From the NCBI RefSeq assembly GCF_003515065.1, contig NZ_QXGH01000040.1:1-64000 (forward strand): 64,000 nucleotides of DNA. Reading direction: 5' to 3'. A program made the position numbers and the translations under genes. Below are positions 37,146 through 45,868 of this stretch, one piece after another; position 1 is the stretch's first letter; every line of letters begins with the position of its first letter. This stretch comes from Nocardioides immobilis (lineage in GTDB: Bacteria; Actinomycetota; Actinomycetes; Propionibacteriales; Nocardioidaceae). The notes beneath the pieces are model-generated. The model worked only from the letters and a program-made list of their open reading frames with translations, ran no database searches and had not been told where the DNA came from.

Positions 37146-38311
37146 GCCACGCAACAGGCCCACTCGCCGGCGTCCGGGTGCTGGTGCTCGCCGGCATGGG
37201 TCCCACTCCGTTCGCCTCGATGCTGCTGGCCGACATGGGCGCGCACGTCGTGCGGGTTACGCGTACGTCCAACCGCCCCGCGCGGGCCTTGAGCCAGGTC
37301 GAGGCGATGCGTCCCGAGCATGACATCGTCAACCGCTCCGTAGAAACGATCGCGCTCGACCTGAAGAGCGTCGACGGCCGTGCCACGGTCCTCGAACTCG
37401 TCGATCTGGCCGACGCATTCATCGAGGGATTTCGCCCTGGGGTCACCGAACGGCTCGGACTGGGGCCCGAACCGCTGCTTCAGCGGAATCCTGCGATCGT
37501 CTACGCGCGGCTTACGGGCTATGGCCAGACGGGGCCGCTAGCCCTCGAAGCCGGTCACGACATCAATTACGTCGCGCAATCCGGTGTCCTTCACGCGTTG
37601 CGTCGCCGGGGCGAGTCGCCGCATCCCCCGATCAACCTGTTGGGTGACTACGCCGGCGGCGGCACGTTCGCCGCCTTCGGGATCGTCTCTGCTTTGCTGT
37701 CGGCGCGTACCACCGGACACGGTCAAGTCGTGGATGTCGCCATGCTCGACGGTGTCGCCACCCTGTCTGCGCGGTTGCACGGACTGCGCGCGGCTGGCGT
37801 CTACAACGGCGAACCTGGAACCAACTACCTGGATGGCGGAGCACCCTTCTACGACACGTACACCTGCTCGGACGGCAAGCACCTCGCGGTCGGCGCCCTG
37901 GAGCCAGACTTCTACCAGGAGTTCGTCAAGCTTCTGGGCGTCGACACATCTGACTGGCCGGCCCAGAACGACCAGTCCGACTGGCCGCGCCTGCGTGAGC
38001 TGATCCAGACCGCGATCATGGCGCGGAGCCGCGACGAGTGGGCACTCGTCTACGAAGGCACTGACGCCTGTGTGACTCCCGTCCTCGACTTCGAGGAGGC
38101 CGCCTCTCACCCGCACAACCAGGAACGTGGCCTGTTCCAAGAGCTGGAGGGCGTCCTCCACCCGGCTGCGGCCCCACGGTTCAGCCGCACCCCGGGCCGG
38201 GAGGTCAGCGTGCCCTCACGCGAGCAGACCTCGGTCGGCGATGTATTCGCAACGTGGCGAGCACCCGACGGCGCCGCAGCCACCCTCACCCACCGAAAGG
38301 ACTTCTCATGA
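37142..38311 (+). CDS. CaiB/BaiF family, alpha-methylacyl-CoA racemase-like
   Basis: 389-aa class III CoA-transferase-fold protein that looks like alpha-methylacyl-CoA racemase (AMACR). It has VLAGMGPTPFASMLLADMGAHVVRVTR, DAFIEGFRPGVTERLGLGP and TGYGQTGPLALEAGHDINYVAQSGVL, where the His-Asp pair is the racemase acid/base couple, and EPDFYQEFVKLLG. The family inverts the configuration of 2-methylacyl-CoA esters so that stereospecific dehydrogenases can use them. This is the main clue that the substrate carries an alpha-methyl branch. Confidence 0.85.
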   Translation: MSHATGPLAGVRVLVLAGMGPTPFASMLLADMGAHVVRVTRTSNRPARALSQVEAMRPEHDIVNRSVETIALDLKSVDGRATVLELVDLADAFIEGFRPGVTERLGLGPEPLLQRNPAIVYARLTGYGQTGPLALEAGHDINYVAQSGVLHALRRRGESPHPPINLLGDYAGGGTFAAFGIVSALLSARTTGHGQVVDVAMLDGVATLSARLHGLRAAGVYNGEPGTNYLDGGAPFYDTYTCSDGKHLAVGALEPDFYQEFVKLLGVDTSDWPAQNDQSDWPRLRELIQTAIMARSRDEWALVYEGTDACVTPVLDFEEAASHPHNQERGLFQELEGVLHPAAAPRFSRTPGREVSVPSREQTSVGDVFATWRAPDGAAATLTHRKDFS

Positions 38312-39114
38312 CCGATCCGTACCAGCAGTTCAAGAGCCTGAGGTTCGAGCGCAACCAGCCGGGGGTCCTCGAGATCGTCTTCGACGGCCCGAACCTCAAC
38401 GCGGTCGATGAGGAGATGCACTCCGAGATCCCAGCGGTGTGGCCGGTCGTCGACCGTGACCCGGACGTGCGATCGGTCATCGTCCGCGGAGCGGGCAAGG
38501 CGTTCTCTGCGGGCGGCGACTTCGCCCTGATCGACGCGCAGATCGAGGACTACGACGTCCGCATGCGCGTCATGCGGGAGTCGCGCGACCTGTTTTACAA
38601 CATCATCAATTGCTCCAAGCCCATCATCTCGGCGATCCACGGCCCGGCTGTCGGTGCCGGACTTGTTGTGGCGCTGATGGCTGACATCTCGATCGCCGCC
38701 AACGACGCGCGCATCATCGACGGGCACACGCGGCTAGGGGTCGCCGCTGGTGACCACGCCGCCGCGGTGTGGCCCTTGCTGTGCGGCATGGCCAAGGCGA
38801 AGTACCTCTTGCTCACCTGCAGGGAGATCTCTGGCGAGGACGCCGAGAAGGCTGGCCTTGTCTCGTTGTCGGTGGAGAAGGACGACCTCCTGCACACGGC
38901 ACGTGAGATCGCGGGCCAGCTCAGTGCCGGCGCCCAAGAGGCCATCAGTTGGACCAAGCAGACGTTGAACGAGTGGTACCGCCAGCAGGGCGCAATCTTC
39001 GAGGCGGGTTTGAGCATGGAGTTCCTGGGCTTCGGAGGCCCGGACGTCGTCGAAGGCGTCGCCTCGCACCGCGAGCGGCGCGCACCCGCCTTCCGCACGG
39101 AGCGGACCGCGTGA
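38308..39114 (+). CDS. Enoyl-CoA hydratase/isomerase family protein
   Basis: 268-aa crotonase-fold protein: LEIVFDGPNLNAVDEEMHSEI, SVIVRGAGKAFSAGGDFALI (oxyanion hole), SAIHGPAVGAGLVVALMADISIAA, IIDGHTRLGVAAGDHAAAVWPLLCGMAKAKYLLLT. The typical hydratase glutamates are replaced around LGVAAGDH, where an Asp stands, so isomerase, hydrolase or hydratase activity is possible. AAAGGACTTCTC precedes the ATG, which overlaps the racemase stop. Confidence 0.88.
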   Translation: MTDPYQQFKSLRFERNQPGVLEIVFDGPNLNAVDEEMHSEIPAVWPVVDRDPDVRSVIVRGAGKAFSAGGDFALIDAQIEDYDVRMRVMRESRDLFYNIINCSKPIISAIHGPAVGAGLVVALMADISIAANDARIIDGHTRLGVAAGDHAAAVWPLLCGMAKAKYLLLTCREISGEDAEKAGLVSLSVEKDDLLHTAREIAGQLSAGAQEAISWTKQTLNEWYRQQGAIFEAGLSMEFLGFGGPDVVEGVASHRERRAPAFRTERTA

Positions 39115-40490
39115 CTCGTACGGCCGCAGACCTTTTGTTCAGACCCCGCAGCATCGTCGTCTACGGGGCGTCGTCGGACCCGGAAAAGCTCTCGGGACGT
39201 CCGCTCGACTATTTGAAGCGGTTCGGCTACGAGGGGTGTATCCACGCCGTCAATCCACGACGCAGCGAGGTCCAAGGCGTAGCCGCCTACGCCACCGCGG
39301 CTGAGGTTCCCGGACCGGTCGATCTGGCGATCGTCGTGGTTCCGGCATCGGCGGTCGTCGAGGCGATCCGCGGGTGCGCAGAGGCGGGGGTCGGTGCGGC
39401 CATCATCTTCGCGTCGGGCTTCAGCGAGATCGGTGAGGACGGCGCTCCGCAGCAGCGCGAGATAGCTGAGATCGCTCGTGGCAGTGGCATGAGAGTCGTC
39501 GGCCCGAACTGCCTCGGCACGTTCGCCGTCAACGAGAGGGCCTTCGCCACGTTCTCGACGGCATTCGACGAGGACGCCCACCGGCCCGTGTCGCCGATCG
39601 CCCTCGTCTCCCAGAGCGGCGCGGTGGGCACGTTCACCTACAGCACCATGAACTCCCTCGGACTTGGTGTGACGTACTTCGCCAACACAGGGAACGAGGT
39701 GGACGTCACTGTCACCGAGGTGCTCGCGGCCCTCGTCGACGCGCCCGATGTCAATGTCCTCATGGGTCACATCGAGGGGTGCAAGGATCTGGAGGCTCTG
39801 GCTGCGCTGGCCGCTGCCGCGCGCGAGCACGACAAGCCTCTCCTGCTGTTGAAGTCGGGTCGATCGGGGCCCGGAGCGCGGGCGGTGGCTGCCCACACCG
39901 GCAGTGTCGCCGGCGACGACGCCGCGTTCAACGAGGTGCTCGAAGCCCATGGAGCCGTCCGCGTGCCAAGCATGGAGGCTTGGTCCGATGCGGCGTTGGC
40001 CTTCATGGACGGGCGGCGCGCTTCGGGACGACGGGTCACGATCGTGACGCTCAGTGGCGGAGGTGGAGCACTGGCCGCGGACCGTGCCGCAGACCTCGGG
40101 CTCCGCGTCGAGACGTGGTCGAGCGAGGCGGACAGAGCGGTTCTCGCCAGCGGATTGCCGTACTTCGGCTCAACCAAGAACCCCATCGACATGACGGGCG
40201 CCATGATCAACGACCTGTCCCTCCTCGAGCGCACGCTCGCCAACGTGAGTGCGAACGACGACACGGACTCGGTGCTGGTCCTGTTGGGCAACGCCGATCG
40301 TGGTTCGGGAGAGATCGTCGCGACGCTCGCCAAGGCATATCAGGCGACCGACAAGCCGTTCATCGTCGCTTGGACCGGCGGCAGTGGGCGGCCCCGGGCC
40401 GCCCTCCTCGACGCCGGCGTGCCGACCTACACCGATCCCGATCGTGCCGTTGAGGCGCTGAGCAGAGTCACTGAGTTCAGCCTCGCGTAA
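39111..40490 (+). CDS. NDP-forming acyl-CoA synthetase, alpha-type (CoA-binding) protein without ATP-grasp
   Basis: 459-aa protein with the CoA-binding domain (SIVVYGASSDPEKLSGRPLDYLKRFGY, VGPNCLGTFAVNE) and a succinyl-CoA-ligase-like part (ALVSQSGAVGTFTYSTM, FANTGNEVDVTVTEVLAAL). AAHTGSVAGDD holds the phosphohistidine. The third domain is present, but the ATP-grasp beta domain of ADP-forming ligases (about 230 aa) is absent, and no beta-subunit gene lies nearby. It would need a partner encoded elsewhere, or acts in another way. GTG start overlapping the previous stop; last gene of the nine-gene operon. Confidence 0.85.
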   Translation: MTRTAADLLFRPRSIVVYGASSDPEKLSGRPLDYLKRFGYEGCIHAVNPRRSEVQGVAAYATAAEVPGPVDLAIVVVPASAVVEAIRGCAEAGVGAAIIFASGFSEIGEDGAPQQREIAEIARGSGMRVVGPNCLGTFAVNERAFATFSTAFDEDAHRPVSPIALVSQSGAVGTFTYSTMNSLGLGVTYFANTGNEVDVTVTEVLAALVDAPDVNVLMGHIEGCKDLEALAALAAAAREHDKPLLLLKSGRSGPGARAVAAHTGSVAGDDAAFNEVLEAHGAVRVPSMEAWSDAALAFMDGRRASGRRVTIVTLSGGGGALAADRAADLGLRVETWSSEADRAVLASGLPYFGSTKNPIDMTGAMINDLSLLERTLANVSANDDTDSVLVLLGNADRGSGEIVATLAKAYQATDKPFIVAWTGGSGRPRAALLDAGVPTYTDPDRAVEALSRVTEFSLA

Positions 40491-40535
40491 GTCTGTCCAT
40501 ATTCGGATCGCTTGGATAGCCCCCGTACGGCCTAT

Positions 40536-40547
40536 GTCGTGTATCAT
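40536..40547. promoter_or_regulatory. Regulon dyad site 6
   Basis: GTCGTGTATCAT, one mismatch from ATNRTNNAYNAT, followed by ATATAA. It is 58 bp upstream of the MmgE/PrpD start, after the long operon ends at 40490. Confidence 0.6.
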
Positions 40548-40604
40548 ATATAACTCGCAACTAGTGCTGAGCGCCTTGGTGCCAGCACGGCAGGAGCTTG
40601 ACCT

Positions 40605-42035
40605 GTGTCCGCCACTCACATCGAGAAGTTCGCCGCCTTCGCCGCCACGAGCACCCGGACCCCGCTGCCCGCCGAGGTGTCTGAGGAGACGAAGCGCATC
40701 CTCCTCGACACCATCGGCTGCGTCCTGGCGGCCGTCGACATACCCACCGGGAGGATGGGTATTGAGTACGGACGACTCCTGGGTGGTTCGAGTGACGAGG
40801 CGACCATCATGGGGCAGGCGAACAGAACGTCGGTGCATGGCGCCGCGTTCGCCAACGCTGAGATGTCGGCCACGCTGGACATGCACCCGATCGCTGCGCC
40901 CGGCCACGTTGCGCCGTACGTAGTGCCTGTGGTGCTGGCCTTGGGGGAGAAGCTGAACCGACCAGGCACCGACGTCATGACCGCGATCGCGGTCTGCCAC
41001 GAGATGTCATTCAGGTTCGCGAAGACGATGGACAAGAATCGGGACATCAAGGACGGCAAGGCGGACACGTCCCCGGTCCTCGGTTACGCAAGCACCGTCT
41101 TCGGGGTCACCGCCGCGGCGGCGATCATGAAGGGCCTCGGCAAGGAAGTCGTGGCGAACGCCTTGGGCATCGCTGGCTGCACGTCGCCGGTCAACGCACA
41201 CCGCGCCTGGCTGATGCACTCGCCCAACCCGACTATCAAGTACAACCTCCAGCCGGGTGGGCTGGTCTTCAACTCGCTGACTGCGGCGTACCTCGCCGAG
41301 CTGGGTCACCGCGGCGACAACCAGATTCTCGATGACGTGGAGTACGGCTATCCGCGATACATCGGCACGCGGCGCTGGGAGCCCTCCCGGCTCACCGACG
41401 CCCTGGGCTCGGAGTGGCGCTTTCCGGCCGAGTCGTACTTCAAGCCCTACCCGCACTGTCGGGTGACGCACGCGGTCCTCGACGTCATCTTCGACCTGGT
41501 GGAGACCAACGACATCAAGCCCGACGAGATCGAGTCGTTGACGGCGTACGGCGAGCAGTGGGCGGCTGGCGTCCCTACCTTCATGAATACCGACATCCGC
41601 CGTCCCTACGATGCGCAGTTCAGCTTCCCCCACGGACTTTCGCTCGCGGCTCACCGCGTGCCGCCCGGCAAGGACTGGCAGGACCCCGACGTAGTCTTCG
41701 ACGCTTCCGTCCTGGACGTGATGCGAAAGGTCATCTGGAAGTCGCATCCGGACTGGGCGACCGCGGTCTCTGCCGATCCTGTGGCTCGTCCGACCCGCGT
41801 CGAGATCGTTGCTCGGGGGGAGACTTTCGTCGGTGAGCGTGCCTACCCGAAGGGCAGCCGTTCGCCCGATCCCTCGACCTACACGACCGACGAGGAGATC
41901 CGCGCGAAGTTCTTCCACAACGCGTCCGGTGTGATCAGCCCGGAGGACGCCCGGTGGGTTGCCGATCGGGTGATGAACCTCGAACAGATCGACGACGTGA
42001 GCGTCCTGATGGCTCGCCTCCGTCCGAGCGTCTGA
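40605..42035 (+). CDS. MmgE/PrpD family protein, copy 1
   Basis: 476-aa member of the MmgE/PrpD family (2-methylcitrate dehydratase, cis-aconitate decarboxylase, iminodisuccinate epimerase). LLDTIGCVLAAV, FANAEMSATLDMHPIAAPGHVAPYVVPVVLALGE, GCTSPVNAHRAW, KPYPHCRVTHAVLDVIFDLV and EEIRAKFFHNASGVIS are family marks. It probably removes water, CO2 or inverts a centre in a branched di- or tricarboxylic acid. A paralogue of equal length lies at 52179. GTG start after CAGGAG; downstream genes follow closely. Confidence 0.88.
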   Translation: MSATHIEKFAAFAATSTRTPLPAEVSEETKRILLDTIGCVLAAVDIPTGRMGIEYGRLLGGSSDEATIMGQANRTSVHGAAFANAEMSATLDMHPIAAPGHVAPYVVPVVLALGEKLNRPGTDVMTAIAVCHEMSFRFAKTMDKNRDIKDGKADTSPVLGYASTVFGVTAAAAIMKGLGKEVVANALGIAGCTSPVNAHRAWLMHSPNPTIKYNLQPGGLVFNSLTAAYLAELGHRGDNQILDDVEYGYPRYIGTRRWEPSRLTDALGSEWRFPAESYFKPYPHCRVTHAVLDVIFDLVETNDIKPDEIESLTAYGEQWAAGVPTFMNTDIRRPYDAQFSFPHGLSLAAHRVPPGKDWQDPDVVFDASVLDVMRKVIWKSHPDWATAVSADPVARPTRVEIVARGETFVGERAYPKGSRSPDPSTYTTDEEIRAKFFHNASGVISPEDARWVADRVMNLEQIDDVSVLMARLRPSV

Positions 42036-42079
42036 CTACGCGAGCTCGAACTATCTGTAGACAAGCTTGGAGGACGGGT

Positions 42080-42916
42080 ATGGGCCGGGTTGAAGGCAAG
42101 ATCGCACTGGTCACGGGTGCTGCGCGGGGCCAGGGCCGCAACCACGCGTGGCGTTTGGCCGAGGAGGGCGCGGACGTGATCGCGCTCGACATCTGCGAGG
42201 ACCTGCCGACAGTTCCCTACTCACTGTCGAGCGAGGCGGATCTCCTCGAGACGGCCCGTGGCGTCGAGGGAAGGGGTCGCCGCGTCGTGTCCGCAAAGGT
42301 CGATGTCCGCGACCTCGAGCACCTGACGCAGGTCGTGGGCGACGCGGTTTCGGAGCTCGGCGGGTTGGACATCGTTTCGGCCGGCGCCGGAGTTTGCAGC
42401 TACGGCAACGTCCTGGACCTCACCGGCCAGCAGTGGGCGGAGCTCATCGACGTCAACCTGACCGGTGTCTTCAACACGGCAAAGGCCACGGTTCCTCACA
42501 TCCTCGAGCAGGGGCGCGGAGGGTCGGTGATCTTCACTGCATCGACGTGTGGGCTGGGGGCTGTGCCGGGGATCGCTCACTACAACGCCAGCAAGTTCGG
42601 CGTCGTGGGGCTGACCAAGTCCCTGGCGCTGGAGCTGGGGGACCAGCGCGTGCGGGTCAACGCGCTGTGTCCGACGAACGTCGCAACTCCGATGTTCCAG
42701 AACGACTCGACGTGGAGGCTGTTCTTTCCCGACGTCGAGAACCCGACGCAGGCGGACGCCGAAGCCGAAGGATCCGCGGCCCGTCAGATGCATGTGATAC
42801 CCGTGCCGTGGGTCGAGCCGGAAGACGTCACGAGTGCGCTGCTCTACCTAGCCTCCGATGATGGACGATACGTGACCGGGACGACCATGGTCATCGACGC
42901 CGGCCGGCTGCTTTAG
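42080..42916 (+). CDS. Mycofactocin-coupled SDR (carveol-dehydrogenase type), copy 2
   Basis: 278-aa mycofactocin-type SDR: GAARGQGRNHAWRLAEEGA, ALDICEDLPTVPYSLSSEADL (the NAD-trapping insert), FTASTCGLG and HYNASKFGVVGL (catalytic Tyr/Lys), VRVNALCPTNVATPMF and IPVPWVEPEDVTSAL. The usual NxG motif reads SAGAG. Oxidation of a secondary, often cyclic, alcohol is expected. TTGGAGGACGGGT gives the ribosome site. Confidence 0.88.
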   Translation: MGRVEGKIALVTGAARGQGRNHAWRLAEEGADVIALDICEDLPTVPYSLSSEADLLETARGVEGRGRRVVSAKVDVRDLEHLTQVVGDAVSELGGLDIVSAGAGVCSYGNVLDLTGQQWAELIDVNLTGVFNTAKATVPHILEQGRGGSVIFTASTCGLGAVPGIAHYNASKFGVVGLTKSLALELGDQRVRVNALCPTNVATPMFQNDSTWRLFFPDVENPTQADAEAEGSAARQMHVIPVPWVEPEDVTSALLYLASDDGRYVTGTTMVIDAGRLL

Positions 42917-42927
42917 GTAGACCGCAC

Positions 42928-43422
42928 GTGACCGATCTGGGTGAGACGACCATGACGTCGGACGAAGTCGACGCGTACCTGCGCGCCGACGGTCGGTTCG
43001 CCGCCGTAGCGACGCTCCGCAAGGACGGGTCACCGTTCGTCATCCCGCTCGGCTACTACTACGACGGCAACTACCTCTACTTCTCGACCACGCCCCACCG
43101 AAGCCTCACGCACCGGCTCCGCCGAGACGGTCGCGCATCGGTTTCGATCTTCGACCACGAGGCGATCCATGGGTACGTCCTCGTCAACGGGGTGGTCCAA
43201 GAGATCGACGACCCGGGCAATGTCCTGAGCTTGAAGATGCATCACCGCTATCCGAAGCCGGGACTGGAGGGCTCGGACGACCACGACCGAATCTGGCTAT
43301 CAGTGGGAAGGGTGGTCTTCCGGCTGTCGACCGAGAGCGCTGTCGGCATGGACCAACGCAAGGCGAGCGGCTCGATCTGGGCGCTGGCGATGCCGGACCA
43401 GACCCCTTCAGTGCTGCCCTAA
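42928..43422 (+). CDS. Pyridoxamine 5'-phosphate oxidase-fold (FMN/F420) protein
   Basis: 164-aa split-barrel flavoprotein: FAAVATLRKDGSPFVIPLGYYYDGNYLYFSTTPHRSLTHRLRRD is the classical FMN- or F420-binding region of the PPOX family. Members include F420-dependent reductases. It lies between an SDR and an aldehyde dehydrogenase in one operon, so it may reduce a pathway intermediate. The GTG at 42928 is 9 bp after the SDR stop; an in-frame ATG at 42952 is the alternative. Confidence 0.85.
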   Translation: MTDLGETTMTSDEVDAYLRADGRFAAVATLRKDGSPFVIPLGYYYDGNYLYFSTTPHRSLTHRLRRDGRASVSIFDHEAIHGYVLVNGVVQEIDDPGNVLSLKMHHRYPKPGLEGSDDHDRIWLSVGRVVFRLSTESAVGMDQRKASGSIWALAMPDQTPSVLP

Positions 43423-43448
43423 CATCCACTAGACACAGGAGTCTCCCC

Positions 43449-44921
43449 ATGGTGTGGACTGGGAAGTTTGACCGCCTCTTCATCGGCGGAAGATGGGTCG
43501 AGCCCTCGTCGTCGGGACGCATCGACGTCGTTTCGCCCTCGACGGAAGAGGCGTTCGCCGAGGTGGTCAGCGGTGGCCGGGCCGACGTCGACCAAGCGGT
43601 CGACGCGGCCCGGACGGCAATGGAGGGTCCGTGGGCGCGAACGTCTGTCGAGGAGCGGATCGCCTTGCTGCGCCGGTTCAGTGCCGGCTACGAGGCCAGG
43701 CGGGAGGTGATGGCGAATCTCATCACCCACGAGATGGGTTGCCCGATCGGGCTCTCGCGCATGCTCCAAGCGACCAACCCGCAACGGATCATCGACACCT
43801 ATGCGGATCTTGCCGGGACGTATCCGTTCAGCGAGCTGCGGCAGACCAGCACCGGTAATGCCTTGGTCCGTCGGGAGCCCGTCGGTGTGGTGGCCGCCGT
43901 CGTACCGTGGAATGCGCCGCAGGTGCTCACGATGCTCAAGCTCGCCCCTGCGTTGGTCGCGGGATGCACGATGGTGCTGAAGCCGTCACCAGAGACGCCG
44001 CTCGACGCCTACCTCATGGCCGAGATCCTGGAGGAGGCCGGCCTGCCCGAGGGCGTCCTCAATATCGTGCCAGCAGACCGCGACGTCAGCGAGTACCTTG
44101 TCTCCCACGCCGGCGTGGACAAAGTGACGTTCACCGGCTCCACGGCCGCCGGGCAGATGATCGCATCCCGGTGCGGACAAGACCTGCGTCGGGTGACGCT
44201 CGAGCTCGGCGGCAAGTCGGCCTCCATCATCCTCGACGACGCGGACATGGACCTGGCCGTCGGAGCTGTCGAGGGCGCCTCTCTGCGTAACGCAGGGCAG
44301 GCGTGTAGTGCCAAGACACGGCTCGTGGTGTCCACGCGACGTAAGAGCGAGCTGCTGGAACGACTGGTCGCAGTCGTCGGCGGTCTCACTGTCGGCGATC
44401 CCTTCGATGAAGGCACGGACATCGGCCCCCTCGTCACGTCCCGACAGCGCGACATCGTGGAGGGTTACATCGCCTCCGGGGTTGCCCAGGGCGCGACTCT
44501 TGTCGTCGGGGGAGGGCGGCCTGCCCTCGACCGAGGATGGTTCGTGCAACCGACTGTCTTCGCAGACGTTCATCCCGACATGCGTATCGCTCAGGAGGAG
44601 ATCTTCGGACCGGTTCTTTCTGTACTGACCTACGAGGACGAGGACGAGGCGGTCGCCATCGCGAACAACTCGGTGTACGGCCTGAGTGGGTCCATCTTCA
44701 CGAGCGACGAAGAGCACGGCCTCGACCTGGCCAAGCGGATCCGCACCGGCACTGTCGAGCTCAACGGCGCAGCGGCCGGCTACGAGGCACCCATGGGCGG
44801 CTTCAAGAACAGCGGAATCGGGCGCGAGTTCGCGACGGAGGGCCTGGACGGGTACGTCGAGTACAAGTCGATCGGTATCTCGGAGAGTCTCGCCGGGTCC
44901 CTGCCTAAAATGCGCGGCTAG
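43449..44921 (+). CDS. Aldehyde dehydrogenase, copy 1
   Basis: 490-aa NAD(P)-dependent aldehyde dehydrogenase. VAAVVPWNAPQVLTMLKLAPAL, KPSPETPLDAYLMAEILEEAGLP, the catalytic Glu252 in TLELGGKSA and the nucleophile Cys286 in NAGQACSAKTRL are in place; FGPVLSVLTYEDEDEAVAIANN and GGFKNSGIGREFATEGLDGYVEYKSIG complete the fold. It should oxidise an aldehyde made from an alcohol of the pathway. The AGGAGTCTCCCC ribosome site sets the ATG. Confidence 0.93.
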   Translation: MVWTGKFDRLFIGGRWVEPSSSGRIDVVSPSTEEAFAEVVSGGRADVDQAVDAARTAMEGPWARTSVEERIALLRRFSAGYEARREVMANLITHEMGCPIGLSRMLQATNPQRIIDTYADLAGTYPFSELRQTSTGNALVRREPVGVVAAVVPWNAPQVLTMLKLAPALVAGCTMVLKPSPETPLDAYLMAEILEEAGLPEGVLNIVPADRDVSEYLVSHAGVDKVTFTGSTAAGQMIASRCGQDLRRVTLELGGKSASIILDDADMDLAVGAVEGASLRNAGQACSAKTRLVVSTRRKSELLERLVAVVGGLTVGDPFDEGTDIGPLVTSRQRDIVEGYIASGVAQGATLVVGGGRPALDRGWFVQPTVFADVHPDMRIAQEEIFGPVLSVLTYEDEDEAVAIANNSVYGLSGSIFTSDEEHGLDLAKRIRTGTVELNGAAAGYEAPMGGFKNSGIGREFATEGLDGYVEYKSIGISESLAGSLPKMRG

Positions 44922-44942
44922 TCAATCCTTGACCATGAGATG

Positions 44943-44963
44943 CATCATGCATAATGTGTGATG
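44943..44963. promoter_or_regulatory. Regulon dyad site 7 (most symmetric)
   Basis: The 12-bp core is ATCATGCATAAT (44944-44955). The extended site is symmetric over 21 bp: CATCA..CAT, a central A, ATG..TGATG, with 8 of 10 base pairs matching. It is about 43 bp upstream of the ATG at 45006. Confidence 0.7.
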
Positions 44964-45005
44964 ACACTCACCTCATTGAGGTGCCCACTTGCGTCAGGAG
45001 GAGAC

Positions 45006-45842
45006 ATGGTCGGCCGTGTTGCTGGAAAGGTGGCGCTCGTCACCGGAGCGGCTCAGGGGCAAGGGCGCAGCCACGCCATCCGGCTCGCCGAAGAGGGCGC
45101 GGACATCATCGCCATCGACATCTGCGAGCACATCGAGTCGGTCCCGTACGAACAGGGCACGGCGGAGGGGCTCGGAGAGACCGTCAAGGCCGTGGAGGCT
45201 CTCGGTCGGCGCGCGGTCGGTCTCCGAGCCGACGTCCGTGACTACGACGACATCGCTCGAGCCACTGCTGAGGGCGTCGACCGGCTGGGTCGGCTGGATG
45301 TCGTCTCGGCCAATGCGGGCATCCTGAACTTCGGCCTGCTCGAGGAGCTCGAGGACGTCCAGTGGGACGACCTGATGGACGTCAACCTGAAGGGCGTCTG
45401 GCACACCGCGAAGGCAGCAATACCCCACCTCCGGGCTGCCGGCGGCGGTTCAATCGTGCTGACCAGCTCGACCTGCGCCACGCTCGGCATGCCTGGCATC
45501 GGCCACTACGTGGCCGCCAAGCATGGCGTCGTGGGCCTGGCAAAGACTCTGGCGGTCGAGCTCGGCGCCGACATGATCCGCGTCAACACGGTCAACCCGA
45601 CGAACGTCGAGACCGCGATGCTCATGAACGAGTCGGTCTTCGCCCGCTTCGCGCCCGACCTGCCGCCCGAGGATCGCACCCTCGACAACCTCATGCCGCG
45701 CTTCAAAGCGCCCCACGTGCTCGACATCGGTTGGATCGACCCGGTGGACGTCTCGAACGCCGTGCTGTGGCTGGCCTCGGACGAGTCCCGCTACGTCAGT
45801 GGGACCTCAATCACGATCGACGCCGGGCACACCGCCCAGTAG
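45006..45842 (+). CDS. Mycofactocin-coupled SDR (carveol-dehydrogenase type), copy 3
   Basis: 278-aa mycofactocin-type SDR similar to copy 2: GAAQGQGRSHAIRLAEEGA, AIDICEHIESVPYEQGTAEGL, SANAGILNFG, TSSTCATLG and HYVAAKHGVVGL, IRVNTVNPTNVETAML, and YVSGTSITIDAG. A strong CAGGAGGAGAC site sets the ATG. First gene of the run 45006-47574 under dyad site 7. Confidence 0.9.
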   Translation: MVGRVAGKVALVTGAAQGQGRSHAIRLAEEGADIIAIDICEHIESVPYEQGTAEGLGETVKAVEALGRRAVGLRADVRDYDDIARATAEGVDRLGRLDVVSANAGILNFGLLEELEDVQWDDLMDVNLKGVWHTAKAAIPHLRAAGGGSIVLTSSTCATLGMPGIGHYVAAKHGVVGLAKTLAVELGADMIRVNTVNPTNVETAMLMNESVFARFAPDLPPEDRTLDNLMPRFKAPHVLDIGWIDPVDVSNAVLWLASDESRYVSGTSITIDAGHTAQ

Positions 45843-45868
45843 CCGACAAGCCACTCAAGGAGCCAGAC

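Noticed and set aside
42040..42079. A further regulon site upstream of the SDR at 42080 (CTATCTGTAGAC)
   Set aside because: Only a few bases fit the dyad, the gap is 44 bp, and the gene is probably co-transcribed with the MmgE/PrpD gene before it.
44958..45005. Start of the SDR at the ATG 44958
   Set aside because: It would fall within the symmetric operator, whereas ATG 45006 has a strong AGGAGGAG site and the conserved family N-terminus.
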